The position numbers were made by a program, and so were the translations under genes. Below, piece by piece: positions 1 through 11,801 of a stretch of DNA of 64,000 nt. Location: NCBI RefSeq assembly GCF_022965805.1, contig NC_133114.1, forward strand, positions 4,980,261-5,044,260. Reading direction: 5' to 3'. The first letter of the stretch is position 1. Every line of letters starts with the position of its first letter. The DNA is from Primulina eburnea (lineage: Eukaryota > Streptophyta > Magnoliopsida > Lamiales > Gesneriaceae). The notes under the pieces were generated by a model, which was given only the letters and a program-made list of their open reading frames with translations, was not told where the DNA came from and made no database searches.

Positions 1-429
1 CAATAAGATTACTATAAATTCAGAAATTGTGAGTAGGCTACAACAAGTTGATAAGAGTATTATCTCTAATCGAATAACATGTTGTTTAAAGGGTTATCTC
101 AGCTATTGTCTGTATTGCAAAAACAAGTCCTTCAGGCTATTGAGAAGCCACTGGTTTCCCAAATGAAAAATTTTATAGTACATGACTCTATACCTGGACC
201 AGGGGATTCAAGTATCATTGTCACAAGTACTAAGCAAGGATCATATTTAGATGAGTTGGTCAAAACAAAAATTGAAACTCCAGATCCTTATATCGAGCCT
301 TCAAGTCAACCTTTCACCTTGGGGATTGAAGAGAGAGATATTAACCTTAGACCTCACACTGAAAAGGGAAAATCTAAGGATGGTACTAACAAGCTTATAG
401 TTTCTCCATTTTAGGCATATCAACAGAAC
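1..429 (+). pseudogene. EVE1, left part: decayed last ORF of an integrated pararetrovirus
   Basis: This is the decayed relative of the last ORF of EVE2 (25912-27213, minus strand). Shared stretches include EKPLVSQM, KIETPDPY, SSQPFT and GIEE, in the same order. Reading opens upstream of the window, so the 5' end is missing. The longest open stretch is 79-414 and ends in TAG inside a conserved block. Homology then stops abruptly at 429, where the solo LTR begins, and resumes at 4124. The role of the parent protein is uncertain; by position it corresponds to the transactivator or inclusion-body ORF of other caulimovirids. Several stops and frame changes make it non-functional. Homology to EVE2 is clear by eye; the function of the product is inference. 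Confidence 0.8.
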
Positions 430-1944
430 TGTAGAACCCGTAACTTAGACTACGTATAAACCATGCATAATTCTAGTTTTTTAAATTAAAATGATTTTTT
501 TTGTTGCATGAGTATTTAAAGTTAATTATTTTATTATTTCATGCAGTAGTTTGATTTTTATCATTTCAGTTATTTCAGTGAGGCCGGACTGGAGTTGGAG
601 TTTAGAGATAAAATTTAAGATTCAAGAAACATTTCCAGAATTTATTTTAGCTAGCAAGTAAGTTCATTTAAGTTAAAAAGAAGGTTTGAGGATTTATTTT
701 AATTACTTGAGGTGAGTAGGAAATAAGCTCATTAAGTTACATAATTAAGGGATTAATTCAATAAATTAATTAAAGGATTAGTGAGACTTTTAAGGGTTAT
801 AAATTTACTAGCTAGAAAACAATTTCCTCTATATTTTTATTAGTAAATTTTCGGCCCCCTTATTGTCTAGGCAACTCCTTGCCAACTCATCACCCTTTGA
901 CCCATTCTTGGTTGTTTTAGCATGCTAACCTTTTAGCTATTTTTCCACCATAATTAATTTATTAGTGAGCATTATCCTAGTCTAGATTAGCAAGGAATTT
1001 TCGGTCACCCCCATTCTAGATTCATCCAATAACTATTTGAATAGCAACCAAAAATTCAAAATTCAAATGAGAGTAGACTTGGTCTTGTATTATCCCTATA
1101 TCTTGCACCCACTTCCCTCACTCTCCTAACCATCTTTCCCCCTCTCCCTTGCTCGAAATATGAGTGAATTTCTAAGCTGAAAACCGTGAGAATTCAGGAG
1201 GTAAACTAGAAAGAAAATCGATAACAAGTTAGCAAGGAAAGGAAGCGCTCCACTCCTCCGTGCCGCGTCGTCGTCGTTTCGTTCGTTTTCTTTCAAAACA
1301 AAACCAAGCATGCATATATTCTTCTTTGACTCTTCAATCAAGTCCTAATATCAATTATTTTCATTACATGATCATGTTTTAATGAGCAAGAACCGAAATA
1401 CATCAAAATTTTTAGAAAACATCACATGCAGAATTTCGGCCCCTTCTCTTCAAGCTTCACGTTTTTCTTGATGTTGTGGTTTCAGGTGGATGGATCGGTT
1501 CCAGGCTCCCAAGGCGACATCTAGACATGTTCTAGCATGGATTAAGATCACTTTAGTCCGTTATTTCAGTCCCCATGCTTGCTGGAATTCGATAATGACA
1601 GCAGCTTTCCAAATGTGCCATTTTGTGTCTCACAATTTCGGTTTTTGCTGTCATGAGGGATAGACCTGATCATGGCTGCCCCAAGGCCTATAGCCATGGT
1701 TGGATCACTTCCATAGCATGTCTAAGACGAGACTAAGTCGCCCTTTTTGTGGCTTGGTCCATGGCTAATCGGTTTTTGAATGAAACGCTAGAACAGCCCC
1801 TCCCCCACTTTCGGCTTCTTCATTGGTACAGCATATGAGTTCGGTTTTGGTTGGTTTGGTGTGGATCTTGGTTGGCCTAGGGCCCTTAGCCATGGTTCAT
1901 ACCATACCCCAAGATGTCTAGGTCGTGCCATGGTCAATTAAATG

Positions 1945-2596
1945 TGTTGGGTGCAATAATTGTCCTTGTTTGGTAGAGCGATCGAACCATGGTGCTTGTG
2001 CTGCTGTGCGGTTTAAAAGATTTGAGTTGCACCATTACCACTAGCTATAGCTTTTGGTAAAGCGGTAAGCACTCGGTCCTACAATTGGTATCAGAGCCAA
2101 GGTCATGGGTTTGATTCCCATTGATTGCAAGGAGTGCAATTATTGGGAGGGAGATTGTTGGGTGCAATAATTGTCCTTGCTTGGTAGAGCGATCGAACCA
2201 TGGTGCTTGTGCTGCTGTGCGGTTTAAAAGATTTGAGTTGCACCATTGTTGGGTGCAATAATTGTCCTTGCTTGGTAGAGCGATCGAACCATGGTGCTTG
2301 TGCTGCTGTGTGGTTTAAAAGATTTGAGTTGCACCATTACCACAAGCTATAGCTTTTGGTAAAGCGGTAAGCACTCGGTCCTACAATTGGTATCGGAGCA
2401 AAGGTCATGGGTTCGATTCCCATTGATTGCAAGGAGTGCAATTATTGGGAGGGAGATTGTTGGGTGCAATAATTGTCCTTGCTTGGTAGAGCGATCGAAC
2501 CATGGTGCTTGTGCTGCTGTGCGGTTTAAAAGATTTGAGTTGCACCATTACCACTAGCTATAGCTTTTGGTAAAGCGGTAAGCACTCGGTCCTACA
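1945..2596 (+). mobile_element. Tandem TRIM retrotransposon nested in the solo LTR
   Basis: The block consists of LTR 1945-2083 (139 bp), interior 2084-2155 (72 bp), truncated LTR 2156-2246 (91 bp), LTR 2247-2385 (139 bp), interior 2386-2457 (72 bp) and LTR 2458-2596 (139 bp). Each LTR starts TGTTGGGTGC and full copies end CCTACA. The first interior starts with a plant primer site, TGGTATCAGAGC (2086-2097), complementary to the 3' end of initiator tRNA-Met. Both end in a purine tract (GGGAGGGAGA) just before the next LTR. The whole is flanked by AAATG at 1940-1944 and 2597-2601. It encodes no protein, so it must be mobilised in trans. One target duplication around all units says the array entered as one piece or grew by recombination in place. 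Confidence 0.9.
2086..2097 (+). other. TRIM primer-binding site
   Basis: TGGTATCAGAGC lies 2 bp after LTR 1 and matches the 3' end of plant initiator tRNA-Met. The equivalent site in the second unit (from 2388) reads TGGTATCGGAGC, with one change. Confidence 0.85.
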
Positions 2597-4123
2597 AAAT
2601 GGCCACTGGAACGACACGAGACAGCAAGCAAAGCACAACACCTCACGCGCATGCAAAGGTGCTCTCGGTGAATCTTTTCGGTTGGTTGCTGGAACGGTGA
2701 GGATTGTGGCTGGCCTAGGGCCCCTAGCCATGGTTCAAATCATTCCTTGGAATGCTGGTAAGAGGTTTTGGTCGGTGCTTCAAGCCCCAATGGCCATTAG
2801 CCTCGCAAACGACGCAAGCAAATCAAAGCACGGTTGCTGTATTTTTGGACAGCAACTTGCTGTGTCGGTTCGGTGGCTCGTTCGAGTTCTCGGTTGGCTT
2901 TTAGCCTATGGCCTTGGACTGGACAGTGCCCCTTTGAGTTGGGAAGGTCATGTTTTCTACCGTTTGTCATTCGGATCATTTTTGAGGTCGTACGAGAATT
3001 TACGGTACGATGTGCCAAATTGACTCTCGAAAGAGCGTTTCTTGTTTTGGCCTCCATTCGCCTAGATTTCGACTTGCATCATTTTAGGAGCATTATTTTA
3101 TCATTTTAGACGTATTTTAATCATGACTATATGATGTTTAAGTGTTGGCTCGGGTTGGTTCGGAGTCATGACTAAATACGAAGTCGTTCGGTGAAATTGT
3201 CACATTTTTGAGTGTTATTGTATAGTTTGGTCCCATAAATCTATTGCATATTTTCATGACATATTTAGGTTGCAGCGAGCCTGGGAGCGATCCAATCCAA
3301 GCAGTAAATTATTTCAGGATATTTAATTGTGCCATTTAATTATATTACGTGCATAAGAATATAAAATGTTCATTTTTGAGATTATGCGATATTGCTTGTG
3401 GCCATTTCACTATCATGGGATTATTGCTAAATCCGGTCGCCAGTTACCGGTCCGGTCGCCAGTTACCGGTCAGTAGAGTTTGTTTCACCCAGTATACTGT
3501 GGCTACAGTCTGATCAGACGTTTACTATTTTACACGGTCGCCAGTTACCGGTTAGTTTCAGTGCAGGAGCCACTTGCGTATACCATAATCTCACCAGGAA
3601 AATTAATACAGGCTATTTCAGTACAGGGCTCCAAGGAGCAAACATTTTTACCATAATATTTTCAGTTCAGTTATGCATGTATTATAATTAATCATGACAC
3701 GACATTTTTACGATATGCCTCATGACATGACATTTTTATCCCATGCAAATTTTACTATATTTATTTTTTATTTACGATATATGCATGTTGAGTCTTTAGA
3801 CTCACTAGACTTGATTGTTGTAGGTTCTGATGATGATGGGGCCGAGGGCGGGGACCAGTGAGCAGGCTCGAGTCGGCAGTAGTAGGACCCGAGGACCTCA
3901 GTTCAGCATTTATTTTATTGATGGCTCAAACATTTTATTTATTGTTGGAAAAACTTTTTACTGTTATTTCGAAAATGTTAATTTCTTCCGCTGCCACATT
4001 GAACATCAAACTTTATTTATAAGTTCTTTTATGAAGGGGGAAATTTTAATTATTTAAAAAGAAAAATTTTAAAAAAAATTCCGCAAATTTTCCAAGTAAG
4101 GATTTTTAGGCCGTTAAAAGAAC

Positions 4124-5130
4124 TATGAGAAATTGAAAACAAGAAAATTTATTAACTCGGCTACAATCCAAGTTGATGTAGTAGGAAAGTTTTTGAGGAT
4201 ATAGACGAAATCAAATTCCTATCCCCAAGGAGGTAAAATCATGGTATGAATTTGGGACTATTGCCTCAATTTTTACTACATTACTCAACTTCCCAGAAAT
4301 CTTAGCATTACTGAAAATGGATGCAGCAAGCTGTTCATGAAACATAAACAAATTGATGATTATTCGTCAAGAGAAAATATTCTGGAGTTCTATTATTTTA
4401 GAACAACATCAGAGTTAGCTAGGAAAAGCTCACATGAAGCCTTTCACTCCATCAAGTTGAAAAAACCAGACATAAACATTCAGAAGTTCATCAAGGATCC
4501 TCCAGAGAATGAAACTCCTCTTGTTTCATCATTCACTAAAGACGACATCTCCATTAGACGAGCATGAAGATTATGGGTTTGTCTCATGGAGATGGATAAA
4601 GTCAATTTTTATTTAAGTTTTATCAAAATTTTGTAAAAAGACGTTTTCTGTTAAATACCATGAAAGAAAAAATTACAAGCTTTGCGGAATAAATATTTGA
4701 AAAAAAATCTTTTGTGGAACAACTAGCTACCGAGGAGGAGTAAAGAAACTCGTCGGAAATTCTATAATATGGATTATGTGGGAAGATGATCAGAATGAAT
4801 ATGTACAGAATGTCCAAACCAGAAAGGGCCAGAAGCAAAAGAATCATATATGTGATCCAATCACTCTATTAGTGGAGGATGAGTCACTCAACCACTACAA
4901 TATGAAAACCACTAACTAGTGGTACACCAACTAGAAGATGTTGTCGGCTACATCTTTCAACTTCTTCATTTTTCTTTCAAAATAAAATTTTGAATATTAT
5001 GTTTGTTGTAATTCAAGTTACTATAAGAAGCTAAACATGTTTATCCTCCTCTACAAGGGTTACTGTGTAATAATATGTTATATTTTTTAATAAAAGAACC
5101 AAGGCTTACGGTCTCTCTCATGTAACTTCG
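4124..5130 (+). pseudogene. EVE1, right part: end of last ORF plus 3' untranslated region
   Basis: Similarity to the EVE2 last ORF resumes after the solo LTR. Blocks such as SHEAFHSIKL, FIKDPPENETPL and RRA are recognisable but spread over several frames with stops. Beyond the ORF, 4960-5130 matches the region downstream of the EVE2 last ORF, including a CTCCTCTACA motif, an AATAAA signal (5089-5094) and CTCTCATGTA at the end of recognisable homology. EVE1 is clearly more decayed than EVE2, so the two integrations differ in age or came from different lineages of one virus group. The outer limit of EVE1 beyond about 5130 cannot be set without the viral leader sequence. Confidence 0.75.
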
Positions 5131-6226
5131 TTACTATACATCATGAGATAGGAAACAATAAAGAGTGCTAAGTGTTTTTTAAGGGATCTATATCAAGAAC
5201 CAAGTATATAAAAAAGAAAAAAGACTGCGGGGCTTTTGGATAATATTACCAGCTGATTTTTATTTATTTATTTTTTTGTCCGGAAATATTATTATTATTA
5301 TTATTTAACTTGAGTCAGATAATAGTTGATATTTAATTTTTTCTAAAAATCCCTATAGTTTAAAATAATTAGAAATTTTACCAAATTTAGTAATATTAAA
5401 AAATAACTTACAATATGGCTACATATAACTAGTTTAATTATTACTAATCATTTTTTAATTATTATTAGCAATTATTGTAATATTATAATTCTTACTAACC
5501 TTTAGTTAATATTCAAATTAGTATTATTATTTTAATTGTTATGTTAACTATTCACAATAAATGCATATTTATTTTATTATTAAATTTTAATTATTTTGAA
5601 AATTATTAATTAACACCTTTAGCATTTTGTTTGAATTTTGGAGATTGAAATTAGTAAAAATTTAATAATTTTATTTTGTAATCATTCTTATTAAGTATAA
5701 TTTATTTATCTTATCAGACAAACAAAGCGCGACGCCTAAAATCTTTTTTTTATATATATATATGTATATATAAATTTGAATTAAAATTAAAACCAAGTTA
5801 TTCAAATTCAGATAATTGGCCATAGTTAACTCGATTTCCTTGTTTGCATCTTGAAACTAGTTTGGTTACTGTAAAACTGGATCGATTGGCTTTAATGGGC
5901 CTAAAATTGGATCTATTGGTTGTAATGGGCCCATATTTTTCCACTGGGCCAAGAGAGGATATTTGAACGAGTGGGATCAATGCCCACATTTCATAAATTC
6001 TTACCTATATTATTAATTTATGTCCATTTTATTTTCTTATTATTTGAATAATTTTATTAAATCTTTTTATAACTCATAATGTACAATACTTTAAACTTAT
6101 TTTTTAAAATTTATTGGATGTGATTAATTTTATTATTCTAATAAATTATATTTTTTTGTAAAACATCTATTCGTATAATTTTAATCATAAAACATATTAT
6201 TCAGTATATTTATTTTATAACAAAAA
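5131..6226. other. AT-rich DNA without a recognisable gene
   Basis: Long A/T runs, ATT repeats near 5289 and a TATATA stretch near 5753-5770. I see no coding region; open stretches are short and show no family. Confidence 0.6.
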
Positions 6227-6396
6227 CTTGTGTGAGACTGTCTTACGAGTCGTATTTTGTGAGATGAATCTCTTTTTTGGGTCATCCAAAAAAAAATATT
6301 ATTTTTTTATGTTAAGAGTAATACTTTATATTCTGAATATCGGTATGATTGACCCGTCTCAAAAATAAAGATTCGTGAGATCACAAGAGACCTACT
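6227..6396 (+). repeat. Short inverted-repeat element (GAGAC family), copy A
   Basis: About 170 bp with a CTTGTGTGAGAC-type start and an end of the ACAAGAGACCTACT type. The middle carries GGGTCAT and a T-rich ATGTTAAGAGTAATAC block shared with the other copies. It looks like a MITE or similar non-autonomous repeat. Confidence 0.7.
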
Positions 6397-6641
6397 TTCA
6401 TTTTATTTAATAAGTATCACAAATGAAAAATGAATTGCTATATTTCGTTATCGTCCCTTCTCATTTATTATCAAAGAAGAACTAATTTAAAAGATTCTCG
6501 AATACGTCACAAAACGTCATATTCACGAGGATTTGTGTATTGGGTTCTTAATTTGGTGGATTTGAAGCCCAATCTTAATGATTTGATTGAATATAATTTG
6601 CTGTTATTATAATACTGGGATAAATAATAAATTGGCAAAAA

Positions 6642-6805
6642 CTTGTGTGAGACAGTATCACGGATCATATTTGTGAGACGTATATCTTATTTGGGTCATT
6701 TATGAAAAAATATTACTTTTTATGCTACGAGTATTACATTTTATTCAAAGGGTTGACCCGTTTTCAGATAAAGATTCGTGAGACCGTCTCACAAAAGACC
6801 TACTC
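6642..6805 (+). repeat. Short inverted-repeat element (GAGAC family), copy B
   Basis: Same family as 6227-6396 and same orientation, 246 bp further on. The right end GTGAGACCGTCTCACA is well preserved, while the left palindrome is mutated. Confidence 0.75.
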
Positions 6806-6917
6806 GCGCTTATACATTATATTAGTCGCATATAGCTACAAGGTAGCCTTTTTATAACGTCTAAAGACATCGTTTTTTTTTAAAAAAAAAAAAAAATCAG
6901 GACGATGAACGACCGTT

Positions 6918-7092
6918 TATTACGTAATGAATGGAAACATTTTTGTATATTGAGAGAATGAAGAATCAAAAATAGTTGATCCAGAGATCTACACCCTGTA
7001 TATCTTTGATGTGTTAGCCTTTTTCACATGGTTACTAACCAACCAACTAACTAACTGAATGTATGACTAGTAAGTAAGTTTTATATCTAATA
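6918..7092 (-). repeat. Copia 1, 3' LTR
   Basis: 175 bp, nearly identical to 11625-11796; it has an extra 4 bp in the ACTAACTAACTG stretch. Confidence 0.9.
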
Positions 7093-7100
7093 TCCCCCTT
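7093..7100 (-). other. Copia 1 polypurine tract
   Basis: AAGGGGGA on the minus strand, directly against the 3' LTR; the usual site for plus-strand DNA priming. Confidence 0.8.
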
Positions 7101-7158
7101 AAGATGTACTATAAATGTTTTTGATAGACATCTTGGAAAGTAAGAGTGAGAGAGTGGT

Positions 7159-10100
7159 TTATGGCAATGGCTTGGTGAACATATCCGCTAGTTGGGAAGA
7201 CGATCGAACAGGAAGCAATTTGATTGAACCATCGAGGATTCGGCCTCGAATAAAATGGCAATCTATATCTATGTGCTTGGTTCTTTCATGAAATACTCGG
7301 TTTTGAGCAATGTGTATAGCCGATTGACTGTCACAAAATAAAGTGGCTGGCGAAGAGGTATGAACTTGAAAATCGCGAAGGAGATTAGTGAGCCAAATTA
7401 TTTCACTAGCAGTGCTTGCGAAGGCTCGATATTCAGCCTCTGCGGATGACCGTGAGATTGTAGCTTGTTTCTTGGCTTTCCAGGATATCAATGCATCACC
7501 AAGGAAAATGCAAAAACCAGTAACAGACTTTCTGGTATCCGGACATGACGCCCAATCTGCATCAGAAAATGCGTGCAAAAGAGTGGATGATGAGGCTGGG
7601 AAAAACATGCCCTGCCCCGGTGTTCCCTTGAGATATCTTAAAAGGTGATATATTGCATGTAGATGAGGTGTGCGTGGTTGAGACACGAATTGACTGAGCT
7701 TGTGTACGGCAAACGTGATGTCCGGGAGAGACAATGTAAGATAAAGAAGACGTCCAATGAGGCGTCGATATTGGAAAATATCTGTCAAAGGCTCTCCATC
7801 AGTGATGTTAAGATGAGTATGTGGCTCCATTGGTGTGGAGAGGGGCTTACTAGCCAAGAAACCAATGTCTTCTAACAACTTAAGAGTGTATTGACGTTGA
7901 GATAGACAAATCCCCAATTGTGATCTAGCGATTTCAAGACCAAGAAAATATTTAAGAGAACCTAAGTCCTTGAGTTTAAAAAGTCCCTGAAGATGAATGG
8001 TTAAGTCCTGAATAAGATTAGGGGAAGGTCCAGCGATGATAATATCGTCGACATAAACCAGTAATGTAATGAATGAAGACCCCATGCCTTTAGTGAACAA
8101 AGTGTGATCAGATTGTGATTGATTAAATCCAGATTGAAGACGAGCGTGGGAGAATTTTGTGTACCATTGTCGAGACGCTTGACGAAGCCCATAGATTGAT
8201 TTGTGAAGCTTGCACACAAGTTTGGGCGATGAAGTAGTAGCTTGAACACGAGTGGTATATCCAAGAGGTAAATCCATATAGACTTCCTCCAATAAGTCAC
8301 CATTGAGAAAGCCATTGTTGACGTCTAACTGAGCAAGACTCCATTGTTTACTAGCCGCAAGAGCTAGTAAGACTTTGACAGTAGCTAATTTGGCTGGGGG
8401 AAAACGTTTCAAAGAAATCAACACCTTCTTGTTGCGTGTATCATTTGGCTACAAGAAGAGCTTTATGTCGATCAATCGATCCATTGGATGCATACTTAAT
8501 CTTGTAAATCCATCTACTGCCGATGGCATGTTTGTCCGGGGGTAGAGGAACCACGGACCATGTGTGATTTGCTTCCATGGCATCAAGTTCATCTTTCATG
8601 GCTGTTTGCCATTGAGGAAGATGTTTAGCTTGATGAAAATATTGTGGTTCAAAATGCGAGGATACATTAAGTGTGAGATTTCGAAATGAAGGTGATAAAG
8701 AGGCATATGATATGTATGAGTTTAAAGGATAAAAGGACTTAGAACTCAGCTGGGCCTTTGATTTCAAGAGGTTGCAATGATAATCTCGAAGATAGGATGG
8801 AGGTTGAGAGTGCCTGGAAGATGTGCGAGGAGGCATGGAAGTTGTTGGAATTGAAGTTGAGACCAGTGGCGAAGTGGTGGTGTTGGAGTCATTGGATGGC
8901 TGAGACTCAACCAAATCTGGTGACAGATTCAGAACTTGTTGGCTGAGACTCAACCAATGTTGGAATGACATAATCAGGGATCGGTGTGTTTAATGGGAGC
9001 GGGAGAACCACCTCAGGAAATGAATCAATACGAATCTTGGACGTGAGTGTTTTGAATGGAAATGTATTTTCACGAAAAGTCACATCCCGTGAAATAAAGA
9101 TTTCTTTGCTATGGATGTCTAGCAGTTTGTAGCCTTTGATGTTGGAAGGATAACCCAGAAAAACACATGCATGAGCTCTAGGAGAGAACTTGTCATGATG
9201 AGCAGCCAAAGTAGATGCAAAGGCAAGACATCCAAATGTGCGCATTGAAGAATAATCAAATACCTTGTGATAAAGTAGTTCATAAGGAGACTTATTGTGT
9301 GTTGTATGGGATGGAACCCGATTGATCAAATAAGTCACGGTCAAGATACACTCGCCCCAAAGGTCAGTATGGACGTGAGATTGAAAGAATAAAGCTCTGG
9401 CAACATTAAGAAGATGCTGATGTTTTCTCTCAACCACAGAGTTCTGTTGTGGTGTCTGGACACATGATCGTTGATGAATGATACCTTTCTCCATGCACAA
9501 GTCGGTGAAAGCAAGTTCCTTTGCATTGTCTGTACGAAATGCTTTGATCTTTAGATGAAATTGAGTATTGACCATAGTGGAAAATCGAGAGACGCCTCTA
9601 TAAGCATCAGATTTTTGTTGCAACAGAAATACCCACGTGAATCTAGTGCAATCTTCTACCAAGGTCAGGAAATATCGTTGATTATTTAACGTTGCAGCAT
9701 TGTACGGTCCCCAGATATCACAATGAATAAGATCGAAAGGAGAATCAGACATGTTATGATGAGATATAAAAGCAAGTCGTCTTGGTTTAGCTAATGGACA
9801 AATGATGCAAGATTTACAATTATCTATGTGGCTTCAATGTATTGTAATTGATCTTTTAAGGTATGCATCACTTGAACAGATGGGTGTCCAAGACGATTGT
9901 GCCATGTCTCCATCGAAATCTGATTAATGAAGATGTCTTGAAGATCTGAGTTTGTATCCAGAACATAAAGGCCTTCAACTTTCCTACCCTTGCCAATCAT
10001 CTTCTTCATGATCACCTCCTGGATAGTGAACGAATTGTGATAAATGCTAATCACTGACTTAGCATTGGCAAGAAGGGAGCTGACAGATAATAGATTAAAC

Positions 10101-10423
10101 TTGAAGTGTGGTATAAACATGACATCTTCAAGAGTCAAATGTTCACTAATTTTAACACTGCCACAAAACTTAACTTCAATGGTAGTGTGATTAGGGAGAG
10201 TAACGGTGGATCCTGTGACAGATTGTAATGAGTTAAACAATGACGCACATGAGCAAATATGTCTGGAAGCCCCAGAGTCAACAACCCAACACGACAGATA
10301 AGATAAACCATTATGAGCATATGTGGATAAACAAATACCTGTGGTGTGGACAGTTTCATAGTTAGTAATGGGGGTAACACGTTTGTCCAGGGAAGAAATC
10401 TGCTGATCAAATAGCTGTCTCAA
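7159..10423 (-). pseudogene. Copia 1 pol: protease, integrase, RT, RNase H (broken)
   Basis: Order on the minus strand: a protease with VVDSGASRHIC near 10290, a GAG-pre-integrase block with WHNRLGHPS near 9900, an integrase core (9752-8907) with HCDIWGP, FRTDNAKE and NSVVERKHQ supplying the D, D and E residues, an RT start (8971-8441) with SRWIYKIK, and then RT with YVDDIIIA plus RNase H with SDADWA and SSAEAEYRA (8424-7159, ending near FTKPLP). Breaks lie between these blocks: near 9824-9752, near 8971-8907 and at 8441-8424. A normal copia polyprotein is one uninterrupted frame, so this copy cannot make a full Pol. Individual domains are well preserved, in line with the nearly identical LTRs. 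Confidence 0.9.
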
Positions 10424-11465
10424 TTAATGCAGCTGCTCAGTGCTGAATCCTTGGATTGAATTCGGAGATATAACATTACTGATAGGAACATGACCTGAAG
10501 AACCACTAATTTCAGATACTTGATTTGCCTTAGCTGTTGTATAACGAGATGTGGGTGTGCCCCGAAGCTTAGAACCTGGAGGATATCCATGTATTTTATA
10601 GCACGTATCCACTGTATGACCATGAATATTACACTTGGTACAAAATGGTCTTTCCTTGGGAAACCTCGCTTGCCCTCGAACTTGAGCATGTCTCTGTGAT
10701 TGATCATTCTTGAATGCAAATGCCATGTCTCCAGTTGAATTAGAAGTAGTAAAGTGTGTACCAATTGTTCACTGCCTTTCTTTTTGAACAACAAAGGAGA
10801 AAACATGGCTGATGGGGGGAAGAGGATTAAGCAACAGCACCTGACTTCTATTTTGGGCAAAGGAATCATTAAGTCCCATAAGAAAAGTCATGATGTATTC
10901 CATTTGAATGTGATCATCCAGCTTCTTTAACGCTTCACACATGCATTTACCACAACTACACATCGGACGAAAGTTGTTCAATTCTTCCCATATGGCTTTA
11001 AGTTTCACATACACTAACAGAAAGTTGCTCTTGACGTAAGCTCACGAGATCATGTTTCAATTGGAAAATCCTTGGGCTATCACTTTGCTGAAATCGCTCC
11101 TTGAGATCATCCCATATGGCGGCTGCGGATTCAGAAAATAGAATGCTTGCGGAAATATCTTTGGATACAGAATTAAGGATCCAAGATATCATGATATTGT
11201 TGTTTCTAGCCCAGAAACCAAGTAAATGTGTATCAGCCTCTAATGGCTTCACAATTGTCCCATCCACAAACCCCAGCTTGTTCTTGACCGATAACGCAAT
11301 TCGCATGGCTCTGCTCCAAGAAGCGTAATTGTCTCCAGTCAACGATTGCGAAACTAATGTGAGTCCCGGATTATCAGAATGATGCAAGAAGTAAAGGCTC
11401 ATTGGATCATCTATGGCAGAGAGACTGCCTAGTCGAGGAAATTCGGATAGATTTCCATGCGCCAT
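10420..11465 (-). pseudogene. Copia 1 gag (broken)
   Basis: It starts at ATG 11465 with MAHGNLSEF and shows the copia Gag signature LTGDNYASWSRAMRIAL near residue 50. The frame is broken around 11000 and again around 10750. The nucleocapsid zinc knuckle CTKCNIHGHTVDTC (CX2CX4HX4C) lies near 10620-10650. Gag would form the virus-like particle. Two or more frame shifts prevent a full-length product. Confidence 0.85.
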
Positions 11466-11612
11466 TGGAGATACAATTCAAGTTTCACCGAAGGAAGATG
11501 ACGAAACAAAAACAAAATTGGCAATTTGGGAAGAAGAGGAAATCACCAAGAGCAGACAATTAATGCATATAAACCGAAGATTGAATTCGTGATTGACGTT
11601 TCCGGCACGGAA

Positions 11613-11624
11613 GCTCTGATATCA
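11613..11624 (-). other. Copia 1 primer-binding site
   Basis: On the minus strand the sequence right after the 5' LTR is TGATATCAGAGC, one change from the plant initiator tRNA-Met site TGGTATCAGAGC. Confidence 0.8.
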
Positions 11625-11796
11625 TATTACGTAATGAATGGAAACATTTTTGTATATTGAGAGAATGAAGAATCAAAAAATAGTTGATCCAGAGATCTAC
11701 ACCCTGTATATCTTTGATGTGTTAGCCTTTTTCACATGGTTGCTAACCAACCAACTGACTAAATGTATGACTAGTAAGTAAGTTTTATATCTAATA
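11625..11796 (-). repeat. Copia 1, 5' LTR
   Basis: 172 bp, the upstream LTR of the minus-strand element; it carries TATTA and TAATA at its ends. Confidence 0.9.
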
Positions 11797-11801
11797 CCGC
11801 T

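Larger units (their letters stand above)
430..4118 (+). mobile_element. Solo LTR, probably Ty3-gypsy, inserted in EVE1
   Basis: A 3689-bp block splits EVE1. It starts TGTAGAACCC and ends CCGTTAAA, where CA is expected, so the last dinucleotide seems mutated. The 5-bp duplication AGAAC lies at 425-429 and 4119-4123. It has no gag, pol, primer site or second LTR, so a solo LTR left by recombination fits best. Subtracting the nested TRIM leaves about 3.0 kb, a length usual for large gypsy LTRs of the Tekay type. The right part (3785-3900) has the GATGATG and GGGGACCAGTGAG-like text I associate with such LTRs. Imperfect internal repeats occur, for example GGTCGCCAGTTACCGG at three places between 3437 and 3553. 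Strand is taken from TG-first orientation. Confidence 0.75.
6918..11796 (-). mobile_element. Ty1-copia retrotransposon 1 (broken coding region)
   Basis: A complete copia-type element on the minus strand: LTRs at 11625-11796 (5') and 6918-7092 (3'), primer site, gag, protease, integrase, RT and RNase H in copia order, purine tract and second LTR. Both LTRs are bounded by TATTA and TAATA rather than TG and CA. Flanks are CCGTT (6913-6917) and CCGCT (11797-11801), a 5-bp duplication with one change. By eye the LTRs differ by about one substitution and two small indels in 172 bp, so the insertion is recent. The coding region nevertheless has several frameshifts and stops, so the copy was probably defective soon after or at insertion. 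Confidence 0.9.

Noticed and set aside
1945..2596. CRISPR-like or satellite array
   Set aside because: The repeats are LTRs with primer site, purine tract and target duplications.
2682..3109. Overlapping open frames on both strands
   Set aside because: They lie inside the gypsy solo LTR, overlap each other in several frames and show no domain.
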